A stretch of 64,000 nucleotides of DNA from Pectobacterium zantedeschiae (GTDB taxonomy: Bacteria > Pseudomonadota > Gammaproteobacteria > Enterobacterales > Enterobacteriaceae), in contig NZ_NWTM01000001.1 of assembly GCF_004137795.1 (NCBI RefSeq), positions 3,010,035-3,074,034 on the forward strand, given 5' to 3'. This document shows, piece by piece, positions 38,768-47,537 of the stretch; position 1 is the stretch's first letter, and every line of letters begins with the position of its first letter. The notes under the pieces are model-generated. The model was not told where the DNA came from. It made no database searches and was given only the letters and a program-made list of their open reading frames with translations. A program made the position numbers and the translations under genes.

Positions 38768-38918
38768 CTGCGGCAACATCCGCAGCCGGGCTTGGAACCC
38801 CGAACTCTCAAGACTGAAAAACGCTTTGTTTTTTCAGGGGCTGCGTGCACACTCTTTACGGTGACGCAGGCAGGGCAACCGCAAGGTTGACCGGTCTTCT
38901 TGAGAGCCGGGGTTCCAA
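38768..38918 (+). ncRNA. Structured leader of the ash/P4 immunity type, copy A
   Basis: An organised set of nested inverted repeats. A 5' hairpin GCTGCGG/CCGCAGC lies at 38768-38787. A long-range stem pairs 38793-38813 (TTGGAACCCCG...CTCTCAAG) with 38899-38918 (CTTGAGAG..CGGGGTTCCAA). An inner hairpin near 38815-38837 pairs CTGAAAA with TTTTCAG. The same order of elements recurs at 63522-63694 with different bases. Here the ash reading frame is broken (the two halves lie in different frames), so the conservation seems to be of RNA structure. It may be an antisense-type immunity RNA like those of P4 or P1; that part is inference. Confidence 0.6.
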
Positions 38919-38986
38919 TCCTGTCTGTGTCACCACCCAAACTTGGAACCTTGTGTGGTGGCGGACTTAATTATCTCAAGGAAAAA

Positions 38987-39328
38987 ATGACCATGACGGA
39001 CACTCACGCCACACTCGATGACAGCACCATTACCATTTTCCGCGATCTGATCGCCAGCTTGCCTTTCGCGCAGTTAGATGACGTTCAGCTCTGCGACCTC
39101 GGCGCGATTGCCGCCGAATCGGTTGAAGGCCTATGCCACGGCCTGCATTACCTCGGCGACACGCTGCAAAATGATGTTGAACTGCCGCAAGAAAGCCTCA
39201 GCCAGCTCGGCGCGTGCCTCAATGCCACCGCACACCTGATTCCGGCGCTGCTGGAAATGTGCGAACAGGCGGAACGCCACGTTCGAACAGCAACACTAAT
39301 GGGTGATTCGCGTCTCACTACGCAGTAA
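38987..39328 (+). CDS. Small hypothetical protein downstream of the structured leader
   Basis: A 113-residue acidic protein, MTMTDTHATLDDSTITIF..., predicted mostly helical, with several Cys residues and no motif I recognise. A ribosome site AAGGAAAAA precedes ATG 38987 (a second ATG at 38993 is possible). Small genes of this kind commonly follow ash-type leaders in enterobacterial phage-like elements. It may be the only intact gene of a decayed element between hsdS and the LysR gene. Confidence 0.75.
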   Translation: MTMTDTHATLDDSTITIFRDLIASLPFAQLDDVQLCDLGAIAAESVEGLCHGLHYLGDTLQNDVELPQESLSQLGACLNATAHLIPALLEMCEQAERHVRTATLMGDSRLTTQ

Positions 39329-39923
39329 AAACAATACGTTATAACTAACCAGGTTGAGTCTTAGCCACATTTTTATGCTGCCGTTGAGGTAGTTTCGTGC
39401 GCGATAATGACGTCATTTTCATGCGACTTCGTAGCACGCGCCCGACACGGGACGGCTCACACGCCGCTCGCCCCGTGACCCCAGGCTTTCGGCGGAAATT
39501 ATGCCGCTGACGCGGTACCTTCGTCGGTATCTGACTTAGCGGACCGCTTGCGACACGTTCCCTACGTGGCGCAAGCTTTCGCCGCGTCCTGCGGCTCATC
39601 CGAAGCCAGCTATCTCCTCAGCATAATTTTTTACGCCGGATAACAGCAAAACCCGCAATCCCCCCTGTATTTATGTATAAAAACAACACTAACAAGGGGA
39701 GGAATACAATCGGTGCTCTAGCAGCCTCCGGCTCTCTTCATGCTTCATCTTCAGATCCGCTAAAGCTAGAAATAAGAAAAAATTAATCAGTGATGCAACC
39801 TGCATTTTTTCTGAAGTTAGCCGACTATTCTGACAGCAGTTAGCGAGGTCGTAGTCAGCGAGATGAGATAGACTAACGCTTCATATTTCGACGACATTCA
39901 CCTTGCAGCGTAGGCAAACTCAC
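39329..39923. other. Non-coding stretch after the decayed element
   Basis: No credible gene. 39440-39620 is GC-rich with several short palindromic runs such as GCCGCTGACGCGG and CGCGTCCTGCGG. 39620-39900 is AT-rich and leads to the LysR gene. It looks like scar sequence from an integrated element. Confidence 0.5.
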
Positions 39924-40919
39924 ATGGTTAAACGCACAGTGTCCGCCAATAAATCGATCGATATGTACGCCGTCTATGTTTTTGTGACGATGGCGGAAGC
40001 AGGAAGCATGACGGCAGCCGCCACGCGGTTAGGCCTGACGCCCTCTGCCATTTCACAGACGATCCGGTTATTGGAAGAGGATTTCGGCGTCAAATTGGTT
40101 AACCGGGCTCGTCGCCCCTTTGTCCTGACGCCCTACGGCATTGCGTTGAAAAACCGGGGAGAAATCCTGACGGAGGAGATCGCGAACCTCAAGGCGCAGG
40201 TGCTAGAGGCGGGAAAAGGGATCAAACCCGACTTGCGTATCGGCCTGGTAGATTCGTTTGCCATCACCTGCGGTTCGGTGTTTACCAAGAGCTTGATGAA
40301 GAGTTCATCGCAGTTGCTGATTCGTACCGGGCTCAGCCCGCAGCAGGGTGAAGCGTTAATGCGCCGCGAGCTGGATTTGATTGTCACCAGTGACCCGTTG
40401 ATCGACAGCGATAGCGTGGTGCGCCATCAGCTGTTTTCCGAAGGCTATTTCATTATCACGCCGCCGGATTACCGCAAACGCATCAAAACGGTTGAGGACA
40501 TCCGTGAGCTTTCCGCCGCACTGCCGCTGGTGCGCTTTAATCGGAACTCGCAGATTGGCATGCAGATTGAGCGTTATCTGCGCCGTATCGATGTCCGCGT
40601 ACCGAACATGCTCGAATTTGATAACGCGGATACCTTAACATCGATGGTGGCAGCAGGCATCGGTTGGGCAGTAACGACACCACTCAGTTTCCTGCAATCC
40701 GTTGCACACTCCCGCGAGGTGCTAACGCATATGCCGGAACAGCTGAATATCAAACGCTCGCTTTATATTGTCGGGCACCGTGATGAATACAGCGCGTTCT
40801 TTGAAGAAGCGTGCGATGTCACACACGATATTATTAAAACCGTATTTATTCCGAAATTGAAAACGCTGAACCGTGGAATAGAAAAGCTGGTTGAGATCAA
40901 CCCGGATAATACGGAATAA
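39924..40919 (+). CDS. LysR-family transcriptional regulator
   Basis: A 331-residue LysR-type regulator with an N-terminal winged helix-turn-helix ('MAEAGSMTAAATRLGLTPSAISQTIRLLEEDFGVKLVNR') and a C-terminal effector-binding domain starting near residue 95. I use the ATG at 39924 instead of the TTG at 39903. It lies 252 bases upstream of, and in the same direction as, the aspartase gene, so it may control it. The ligand is unknown. Confidence 0.92.
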   Translation: MVKRTVSANKSIDMYAVYVFVTMAEAGSMTAAATRLGLTPSAISQTIRLLEEDFGVKLVNRARRPFVLTPYGIALKNRGEILTEEIANLKAQVLEAGKGIKPDLRIGLVDSFAITCGSVFTKSLMKSSSQLLIRTGLSPQQGEALMRRELDLIVTSDPLIDSDSVVRHQLFSEGYFIITPPDYRKRIKTVEDIRELSAALPLVRFNRNSQIGMQIERYLRRIDVRVPNMLEFDNADTLTSMVAAGIGWAVTTPLSFLQSVAHSREVLTHMPEQLNIKRSLYIVGHRDEYSAFFEEACDVTHDIIKTVFIPKLKTLNRGIEKLVEINPDNTE

Positions 40920-41171
40920 CCTATTAGGTATCATTTTTAACGATTGGGAGACGTAGCAAAAATGGGGGAATATAGCCACCAATAGCCATTTAACGATGCT
41001 TATTCAATGTTCGTCTCCCCGAGAACGCTTTTTAGTCATGATTTTATAAAAGTCGTGATGGGTTTTTGCTACCTGAAAACGCCAAAACAGGAAAGACAAA
41101 CCCAAAAAAATCAGAGTCTTAATATTTAAAACGATGCTATGTACATCGAACAAGAAAAAGGAAGAAGATCC

Positions 41172-42611
41172 ATGTCAACAAATATCCGTATTGAAGAAGA
41201 CCTGTTAGGTACCCGTGAAGTCCCTGCTGACGCGTATTATGGTATCCATACGCTGCGTGCGATTGAGAACTTTTATATTAGCAATAGTACTATCAGCGAT
41301 ATTCCAGAATTTGTCCGCGCGATGGTGATGGTAAAAAAAGCTGCCGCACTGGCGAATAAAGAGCTGCAAACCATCCCACGTAAAATTGCCGACACTATTC
41401 TGCAAGCCTGTGATGAAGTGCTGAATAACGGAAAATGTCTGGATCAGTTCCCTGTCGATGTTTATCAAGGCGGAGCAGGTACATCAGTCAACATGAACAC
41501 CAACGAAGTGTTGGCGAATATCGGTCTGGAACTGATGGGCCACCAGAAAGGTGAATATCAATACCTGAACCCGAACGACCATCTGAACAAATGCCAGTCC
41601 ACCAACGATGCTTACCCAACGGGGTTCCGTCTTGCGGTATACACTTCCATCCTGAAACTGGTCGAAGCGATTACCCAGTTAAGCGATGGCTTTGAGCGCA
41701 AAGCAAAAGAGTTCGAAAACATCCTGAAAATGGGTCGTACCCAGTTGCAGGATGCGGTGCCGATGACCCTCGGCCAAGAATTCCACGCATTTAACGTGCT
41801 GCTGAAAGAAGAAAACCGCAACCTGCTGCGCACTGCTGAGCTGCTGTTGGAAGTGAACCTTGGCGCCACCGCCATCGGCACACGTCTGAACACACCGGAT
41901 GAGTATCAGAAACTGGCCGTTCAGCATCTGGCGAAAGTCAGCGGTCTGCCTTGCATACCGGCTGAAGATCTGATCGAAGCGACCTCCGACTGTGGTGCTT
42001 ACGTGATGATGCATAGCGCACTGAAACGCGTGGCGGTTAAGCTGTCGAAGATCTGTAACGACTTGCGCCTGCTGTCTTCCGGCCCACGTACTGGCCTGAA
42101 CGAAATCAACCTGCCGGAATTGCAGGCGGGCTCGTCCATCATGCCAGCCAAAGTTAACCCAGTCGTACCGGAAGTGGTAAATCAGGTGTGCTTCAAGGTC
42201 ATCGGCAACGATACCTGCGTGACCATGGCGGCAGAAGCAGGCCAGTTGCAGTTGAACGTGATGGAACCCGTTATTGGACAAGCGATGTTCGAGTCCATCC
42301 AGATTCTGTCTAGCGCTTGCTACAACCTGCTGGAAAAATGCGTCGACGGCATCACCGCCAACAAAGATGTGTGTGAAGCTTACGTATTCAATTCTATCGG
42401 TATCGTGACCTACCTGAACCCGTTCATCGGCCACCATAACGGCGATATCGTTGGGAAAATCTGTGCAGAAACGGGTAAGAGCGTGCGTGAAGTGGTGCTG
42501 GAACGCGGTCTACTCACAGAAGAACAACTGGACGACATTTTCTCTATCCAGAATCTGATGCACCCAGCTTACAAAGCCAAACGCTACACCGACGAAAACG
42601 AAGCCGTTTAA
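41172..42611 (+). CDS. aspA: Aspartate ammonia-lyase (aspartase) AspA
   Basis: Deaminates L-aspartate to fumarate and ammonia, feeding anaerobic fumarate respiration or use of aspartate as nitrogen source. The 479-residue protein, starting at 41172 ([24 protein letters not shown]), aligns along its whole length with E. coli AspA. The fumarase/aspartase signature '[11 protein letters not shown]' and '[10 protein letters not shown]' are intact. The upstream frame extension to 41139 is rejected because GAAAAAGGAAGAAG lies just before 41172. It stands next to a LysR gene and not next to the groE/dcuA genes as in E. coli, so it could be a second copy. Confidence 0.96.
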   Translation: MSTNIRIEEDLLGTREVPADAYYGIHTLRAIENFYISNSTISDIPEFVRAMVMVKKAAALANKELQTIPRKIADTILQACDEVLNNGKCLDQFPVDVYQGGAGTSVNMNTNEVLANIGLELMGHQKGEYQYLNPNDHLNKCQSTNDAYPTGFRLAVYTSILKLVEAITQLSDGFERKAKEFENILKMGRTQLQDAVPMTLGQEFHAFNVLLKEENRNLLRTAELLLEVNLGATAIGTRLNTPDEYQKLAVQHLAKVSGLPCIPAEDLIEATSDCGAYVMMHSALKRVAVKLSKICNDLRLLSSGPRTGLNEINLPELQAGSSIMPAKVNPVVPEVVNQVCFKVIGNDTCVTMAAEAGQLQLNVMEPVIGQAMFESIQILSSACYNLLEKCVDGITANKDVCEAYVFNSIGIVTYLNPFIGHHNGDIVGKICAETGKSVREVVLERGLLTEEQLDDIFSIQNLMHPAYKAKRYTDENEAV

Positions 42612-42637
42612 TTTTCGTTTTCTGTCAGAATTATCGG

Positions 42638-42667
42638 GCTCAGGGTTTAGCATCCTGAGCTTTTTAT
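42638..42667 (+). terminator. Rho-independent terminator of aspA
   Basis: GCTCAGG / CCTGAGC around a 9-base loop, followed by TTTTTATT, 27 bases after the aspA stop. Confidence 0.92.
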
Positions 42668-42772
42668 TGATAACAAGTTTTATTATTTTAATCGGTTAGC
42701 TAACAGGGTTTCCAAGGTAAATCAGAAAAAGACACTGCATATTATCAGTTGGTTTCATAAGCTACGCCTCAT

Positions 42773-43504
42773 TTATACTGCGAAATCCCAGTATGACCAA
42801 ATATCTCTTGAAAAATCATAAGGCTTCCCCTCATAGACCTCCCCCCACCGCCCAAAAGATGCGATCCTTGTTTCTTCCCTCGTATTGATTGAAGCAGAAT
42901 GCAGTAATAATGAATTCCAAATCAGCACATCACCCGCTTTACCCAAAAACTCTACGGGTTCATTTTCTATATGAGATAAAATTCTTGAAAAAACCTGATC
43001 CTGGCTACTTTCACCCTGTGCAAGATAATCATCAGGGTACTTTCGGAAATAATCCCAAGCGACACGATGACTACCAGGCCAATACATAAAGGCCCCCCCT
43101 TGGGATCTAACATCGGTTAAATAAATAACGTTGTTCGCCAACGTTCTTAATGGGCGATTAATGGGAAAATCAAGATGGGGTGCTCGCGCGCCACACCACG
43201 GCACACCAGCTTCATGTGGGCGGATAATTAATTCGTCCTCTCCCTCCCAAATAGCCTGGCGATGTAATGCGTGGTAAATTTGCGCTAATTTTTGGTGCCC
43301 AAGAGGGGATAGACTTGGTTTGGCAATACACCCGTGTATGGAATGTGTAGATAGCGATAGAAACCACTCGCTCGCCGAACCCGGGTTACAAAAATAGTTA
43401 AGTACGCTGCGCTTGGCGGCTTCTATATCAGCAACTGTAAAAACATCATGGAGAATGAGAACACCTTCTCGTTTAAAAGATAATATTTGTGCTTCTGTCA
43501 GCAT
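42773..43504 (-). CDS. Phytanoyl-CoA dioxygenase-like Fe(II)/2-oxoglutarate oxygenase
   Basis: A 243-residue non-heme iron oxygenase of the PhyH type. The iron ligands fit H110-x-D112 ('APHLDFP') and H202 ('LLLHSAS'), with R213 as the 2-oxoglutarate-binding arginine. 'GAFMYWPGSH' is also typical. Family members hydroxylate lipids, amino acids and natural products. It is the last gene of a four-gene minus-strand unit, 3 bases after its neighbour, so it probably hydroxylates the product of that unit, perhaps the 59-residue peptide at 45478. Its ribosome site (AGAGGATAAA) is inside the previous gene's end. Confidence 0.85.
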   Translation of the reverse strand: MLTEAQILSFKREGVLILHDVFTVADIEAAKRSVLNYFCNPGSASEWFLSLSTHSIHGCIAKPSLSPLGHQKLAQIYHALHRQAIWEGEDELIIRPHEAGVPWCGARAPHLDFPINRPLRTLANNVIYLTDVRSQGGAFMYWPGSHRVAWDYFRKYPDDYLAQGESSQDQVFSRILSHIENEPVEFLGKAGDVLIWNSLLLHSASINTREETRIASFGRWGEVYEGKPYDFSRDIWSYWDFAV

Positions 43505-43507
43505 ATT

Positions 43508-44410
43508 TTATCCTCTTTCCTGACAGTAATGTCTCAGCGGCTCCAAAAGCACGCTTAAGGACGATTGTCGTGTGTGCGTAAACTCCATGAAAGTCCACAA
43601 CGCTTGTAAAGTAACCGTGTATTTAATAGCCATAGTATCGCTGTATGAGCGAGCGTGTAATTTCATCTTTTCAATCGCGCTATCATATTCGCCAAAACTT
43701 CCGTCACAACATTGCAATTTAGTCATAAAATTCAGTGCCTGATTCACTCCTGCTCCCCTTTCTCCAAGATACTTCATTGCTCTGAGCAAGCGGAATCCCC
43801 TGGGAAGATCATAATTTTTAAATGAATAGATCATTGCACCGCTCAACAAACACGGTGGCTGAGGATTGCTATTTTCACTATCTAACGTACCAAATAATGT
43901 TGATGCCTCAAGATAAGAGAGCCTTTCATCCAGAGCGTCAATACTCTTGTAGGAAAAAAAATCTCCCATCTCTTTTTTTCCAAAAAGAAATTGGTTATCA
44001 AGAGATGCGACTTTGCCATGAAAGGCTAAAAACAATAGTGCATCATTGGGACTATTTATTGTTCCAGGCGTAATACTGCGGAGAATATCTATATAATCAT
44101 TATTATAAATTAATGCACACTCTTTATCCGCTAAATAAGATAGAGCAATTAGAGATGTCAATAAGTCAGCTGATGTCCATTTTAACTGAATTTTTTTATC
44201 AATAATTCTCTCTATTATCGCATCTACGCCATAGAGTTTTTTTTCATTCAGATTTTCACAAAGATGGGAAATAGCCAGAATATTAATCCATATATAATCG
44301 CTAATATTATGGTGTTCGGATTCACTCACGGATGATGACAGCCACCTTACAACATTCTGGGTCAGGTCGCTAATAGCATAGGTCTTATATGCAGAATCGG
44401 TGCTATCCAT
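43508..44410 (-). CDS. Helical protein of unknown function in the peptide locus
   Basis: A 300-residue, AT-rich gene product that I do not recognise. I start it at 44410, which has AAGAGG eight bases upstream and lies 10 bases after the previous stop. The protein is predicted all-helical. The segment 'GVNQALNFMTKLQCCDGSFGEYDSA' resembles the QW/'DGSFG' repeats of alpha/alpha-toroid enzymes (terpene cyclases, prenyltransferases). No metal-binding HD or DxDD motif is evident, so an enzymatic role is unproven. A link to DUF6895-type proteins crossed my mind but was not testable. It is likely a maturation factor for the small peptide. Confidence 0.75.
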   Translation of the reverse strand: MDSTDSAYKTYAISDLTQNVVRWLSSSVSESEHHNISDYIWINILAISHLCENLNEKKLYGVDAIIERIIDKKIQLKWTSADLLTSLIALSYLADKECALIYNNDYIDILRSITPGTINSPNDALLFLAFHGKVASLDNQFLFGKKEMGDFFSYKSIDALDERLSYLEASTLFGTLDSENSNPQPPCLLSGAMIYSFKNYDLPRGFRLLRAMKYLGERGAGVNQALNFMTKLQCCDGSFGEYDSAIEKMKLHARSYSDTMAIKYTVTLQALWTFMEFTHTRQSSLSVLLEPLRHYCQERG

Positions 44411-44420
44411 ATAAAGCCTC

Positions 44421-45401
44421 TTATCGATAATAATGTTGATGCGTATCACTGGCAACAAGAATCAACGACACCAGAGTTGGGTGGTATACAGCCAGGAATT
44501 CGTTGAACACCTCATCACTATGGGTTTCTTGCTGTATCAACCAACTTTTATCAGGCATAAAACCATCATGGTGTTGAGCAGCTACCAACCGACCTATCGC
44601 AGCCCGCTGTTCCGTTAAATTGGTTTCCTGAAGATACAATGAAGATATAATAAGTTCAGCCGTCAGATCATAATCTTGCTCAAAAAGGCAAAGCTGCATC
44701 GCTAACGTGACATATTCTTTCACCGTATTCATCTCGACGCTGGTCAATGGCAATATTTTTTTCAAACCAAAATCAGACAAATGAAAAATTAAATGTGTAA
44801 TGCCATACAAATCCATTCGCGTGGAATAAAAAATAGAGGGTGGGAGTAATAAGCTACTTTGACGCAATAAATCGACATCACTAGGAAAAGAATGAGATAA
44901 TCCTAAAGAATCAATATAATACTTTAAGTCGGTTTTTTGCCATGCACTTCTTTCAATACGATCCATAAATCCTCGATCCATGACGATTTGGAGAGTGCGT
45001 TTAACATCCTGAATGTAAGATGTATTTTCACTATTAATCGCTTGTATAACTGATAGTGAAACAACCATTAATGGAAATAGCCTGGTACGCCGTGTGGCAT
45101 CAAAGAAAATATGATTTTCAACCGCCATGTCTAACCACGCTTCTCTAATAGATTTAATTTCATTCCGCTGCCATAACGAAGGGACTCGTTCAAGAATACG
45201 TAACGCTAGCCCCAGTTCACCAAATGCCTTTCGGTTTATACCGCTTTCAATTAATTCTGGGTGGATATCCAACAACGTATTCTCTTTCGGCGGTGTAAAC
45301 GACTCCAGGTTTTTGGTAATCCAATAGATAAGTCCCTCTAAAAATGTCTCTTTCTGCTTATTTCCAGAGAATAATAACGTCATATCAATACCATGATTCA
45401 T
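44421..45401 (-). CDS. Second helical protein of unknown function in the peptide locus
   Basis: A 326-residue protein, helix-rich, with a C-terminal 'FLAVYHPTLVSLILVAS' block and an N-terminal 'FGELGLALRILERVPSLW'. I suspect membership of the DUF6895 group from its general look; confidence is low. No membrane segments or signal peptide are seen. It is the first gene after the precursor-like peptide, separated from it by a strong hairpin, and it overlaps nothing. The start at 45401 has no good ribosome site, so expression may depend on coupling or be weak. Confidence 0.75.
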   Translation of the reverse strand: MNHGIDMTLLFSGNKQKETFLEGLIYWITKNLESFTPPKENTLLDIHPELIESGINRKAFGELGLALRILERVPSLWQRNEIKSIREAWLDMAVENHIFFDATRRTRLFPLMVVSLSVIQAINSENTSYIQDVKRTLQIVMDRGFMDRIERSAWQKTDLKYYIDSLGLSHSFPSDVDLLRQSSLLLPPSIFYSTRMDLYGITHLIFHLSDFGLKKILPLTSVEMNTVKEYVTLAMQLCLFEQDYDLTAELIISSLYLQETNLTEQRAAIGRLVAAQHHDGFMPDKSWLIQQETHSDEVFNEFLAVYHPTLVSLILVASDTHQHYYR

Positions 45402-45420
45402 CCATGTTAATGATTAATCA

Positions 45421-45457
45421 CGGGTTGGCCTTCATACATAAAATGAAGGCCAACCCG
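45421..45457 (-). terminator. Attenuator hairpin between the small peptide and its downstream genes
   Basis: A perfect 15-base inverted repeat CGGGTTGGCCTTCAT / ATGAAGGCCAACCCG with a 7-base loop, in the 76-base gap after the peptide stop. No clear U-tract follows on the minus strand (TGATTAATC), so it probably allows partial read-through or protects the 3' end of the short transcript. Such hairpins commonly keep precursor peptides in excess over their modifying enzymes. Confidence 0.85.
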
Positions 45458-45477
45458 TACCACAACATTTTCAGCAA

Positions 45478-45657
45478 TTAACTCGAGACAAAGCCATGGT
45501 TGTATATAATCACAGAGTTAACGACAGGGCCGTTTTTATCGCCATCTTTATGGGATTTTTTCACAAGGAATTCAGCGAACTCATCCAGATTACTGACGCC
45601 CTCACTTTTCAACTGTTTCAGTATGTCTTCTTTGGTTAGTGGTGATTTCTGGGTCAT
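45478..45657 (-). CDS. Putative RiPP-like precursor peptide (59 residues)
   Basis: The ORF starting at 45657 has a near-perfect ribosome site (AAGGAGGTT, 7 bases spacing) and encodes 59 residues. The N-terminal 35 residues form a charged amphipathic helix ('SPLTKEDILKQLKSEGVSN', 'LDEFAEFLVKKS') typical of leader peptides. The short polar hinge 'HKDGDKNGP' leads to a hydrophobic tail 'VVNSVIIYNHGFVSS'. There are no Cys residues, so it is not a lanthipeptide. The strong translation signal, downstream attenuator and adjoining oxygenase make a modified peptide product likely. The leader/core split and function are inferred; a small regulator is the alternative. Confidence 0.7.
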   Translation of the reverse strand: MTQKSPLTKEDILKQLKSEGVSNLDEFAEFLVKKSHKDGDKNGPVVNSVIIYNHGFVSS

Positions 45658-46100
45658 AATAACCTCCTTCACATACACGATTATAAATATACAGATGAGG
45701 CATGAACATTATATAAATATATTGATCATGATTATTATTTCATCTGCACACTGATTTCCGACAAGCGGAAAATACTTCAGAACAATTACACTGAAAATTT
45801 CTTTAAAAAACAATCGCGAGCATTAAATATGCATCAATCACTATCACAAATTTTGACAATAACATGACGACCAAAAGATAGTTTTTATTCTGTGCTATAA
45901 ATGGTATAGCCTCATTCGAATAAAAAAGCATAATTAATTTTTTAGATATGGTAATGCCTAATCATATGGTATGTGCCCACCTACCAATGCCTCTATCATC
46001 CCCTCCCCCCTTTATTACGTTAAAAATCAGGCCAACCCTCTATATTATTTGAATTATTTTTAATATAGACCACACTACAATCACCATCGGCAGAATAAGG
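45658..46100. other. AT-rich divergent promoter region between the peptide unit and the exporter
   Basis: 443 bases with no credible ORF and very AT-rich sequence, with runs such as ATAAATATATTGATCATG near 45713. It should contain the divergent promoters of the small-peptide operon (minus) and the TolC/HlyD exporter operon (plus), so both may be controlled together. AT-richness suggests H-NS silencing of acquired DNA. Confidence 0.55.
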
Positions 46101-47537
46101 ATGATTTCACCTGGCATGCCTCGATTAACCTACGGAAAAAAACGATTTCTGGCTTATTTCCCCGCGGCGCTGTTGCTATTACAGTGCTGGTCCTCCACGG
46201 CATTTGGACAGCCTATTACATTTAGTCAGGCCTGGGCTCGCCTGCTGCAAAGTGATGACAGCATTGCTGCTGAACACGCCGGGGTCGATCGGGCACAGTC
46301 CCTGCGAGAATCCGCCAAGGGGCTCTACTGGCCACAGGTCAACGTGGGTGCAAGCTATACACGCCTCGACAAACCTGTCGAACTTGATGCCCGTGACCTC
46401 AACCCGCTAGCGAATCATCGGGACATTTTCGCCGCCCTGAACCAGCTTGTTAACATCAGCGGCAACCCCTTCGTTACCCGCTTTACAGAACAAAACGTGG
46501 TAACCAGTTCCGTTCAGGTCGTCTGGCCGCTATTCACCGGAGGTCGAATTGATGCTGCTCAGTCAATTCGGGCAGCCCAGGTGAATGAAGCAGAACAAAT
46601 GCTGATCATCCGCACACTGGCACAGTTTGAGGCGCTCGCGCAGGCTTATTACGGCGTGGTGATGGCACATCAGGTGATAAAGACACGTCAGGATATTGAA
46701 AAAGGTATGGAGCAGCATTATGACCATGCCCGCAAGCTGGAGGCTCAGGGACAAATCGCCAGAGTCGAAGTACTGTCCGCACAGTCCGCTTATGACATGG
46801 CGCGAATCGAAACACAAAAGGCACGTCGCAATATGGAGACTACCGAGATTGTCTTCGCGAAGCTAATCAAGGCGGAAGGCGCAACGCCCTCTTCTTCGCT
46901 ATTCGTTAACAAAGCGCTTCCTGAACTGCCAGCGTTGGTGAAACAAACGCTCAATACACACCCCGGTTTAAAGGTGCTCTCCGCCAAGCGCGATCAGGCC
47001 AAAGATCTTATCCGTATTGAACGCGCCAAATATGCCCCCGACGTATTTCTGTTCGGCAACTATCAGCTTTACGAGCAGGACACGCTGGCAGCCAGAACGA
47101 CGCCAGACTGGATGGTCGGCGTCGGCGTTTCCGTCCCGCTCATCAGCCGTGAAGGCCGTTCAGACAATATTGCCGCAGCAAAAAGTGCGGAAATGCAGGT
47201 TAACTATCTGGAAGCCGATATGCGGCATAACCTCGAGGTCTTGGTCGAAACCACATGGAGAGAGGCCAGACAGGCGCTAGAGGAATTCAACTCGCTGTCC
47301 TCCACGCAAAAACTAGCGGAAGAGAACGTCCAATTACGTAACAAGGCCTTTATGCAGGGAATGTCTACCTCGCTGGACGTGGTCGATGCGTTGAATCAGT
47401 TAGCCGGAGCCAAGACACAGCGTGCCTCCGCAGCCTATCGTTACGTAGTTTCCATCGCCAGATTGATGGCCATTTCCAGCCAGTTGAACCGCTTTTCTGA
47501 CTACCAGACTCAGTACGCTATACAGGTGACGCCATGA
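46101..47537 (+). CDS. TolC-family outer membrane efflux protein
   Basis: A 478-residue outer-membrane channel protein. It has a signal peptide (RFLAYFPAALLLLQCWSSTAFG), then two repeated outer-membrane-efflux domains, each with long helices ('AERTLAQFEALAQAYYGVV'-type and 'TWREARQALEEFNSL'). 'LVVWPLFTGGRIDAA'-like beta-strand entry is present ('VQVVWPLFTGGRIDAAQSI'). It is the first gene of a four-gene exporter operon and overlaps the HlyD gene as ATGA. It should form the exit duct for a substrate exported by the downstream permeases. The start may be 46101 or ATG 46116. Confidence 0.9.
   Translation: MISPGMPRLTYGKKRFLAYFPAALLLLQCWSSTAFGQPITFSQAWARLLQSDDSIAAEHAGVDRAQSLRESAKGLYWPQVNVGASYTRLDKPVELDARDLNPLANHRDIFAALNQLVNISGNPFVTRFTEQNVVTSSVQVVWPLFTGGRIDAAQSIRAAQVNEAEQMLIIRTLAQFEALAQAYYGVVMAHQVIKTRQDIEKGMEQHYDHARKLEAQGQIARVEVLSAQSAYDMARIETQKARRNMETTEIVFAKLIKAEGATPSSSLFVNKALPELPALVKQTLNTHPGLKVLSAKRDQAKDLIRIERAKYAPDVFLFGNYQLYEQDTLAARTTPDWMVGVGVSVPLISREGRSDNIAAAKSAEMQVNYLEADMRHNLEVLVETTWREARQALEEFNSLSSTQKLAEENVQLRNKAFMQGMSTSLDVVDALNQLAGAKTQRASAAYRYVVSIARLMAISSQLNRFSDYQTQYAIQVTP

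Noticed and set aside
38502-38890. Possible coding ORFs (71 and 88 residues) after hsdS
   Set aside because: They run across the dispersed repeat and the structured leader, have no ribosome sites, and the similarity to Ash in one of them is only the remnant frame.
41679-42437. A 252-residue ORF antisense to aspA
   Set aside because: Long antisense frames are common in GC-biased conserved genes; composition and lack of motifs mark it as a shadow of aspA.
45500-45754. An 84-residue ORF opposite the precursor-like peptide
   Set aside because: No ribosome site and AT-rich shadow composition; the minus-strand ORF has the strong signal.
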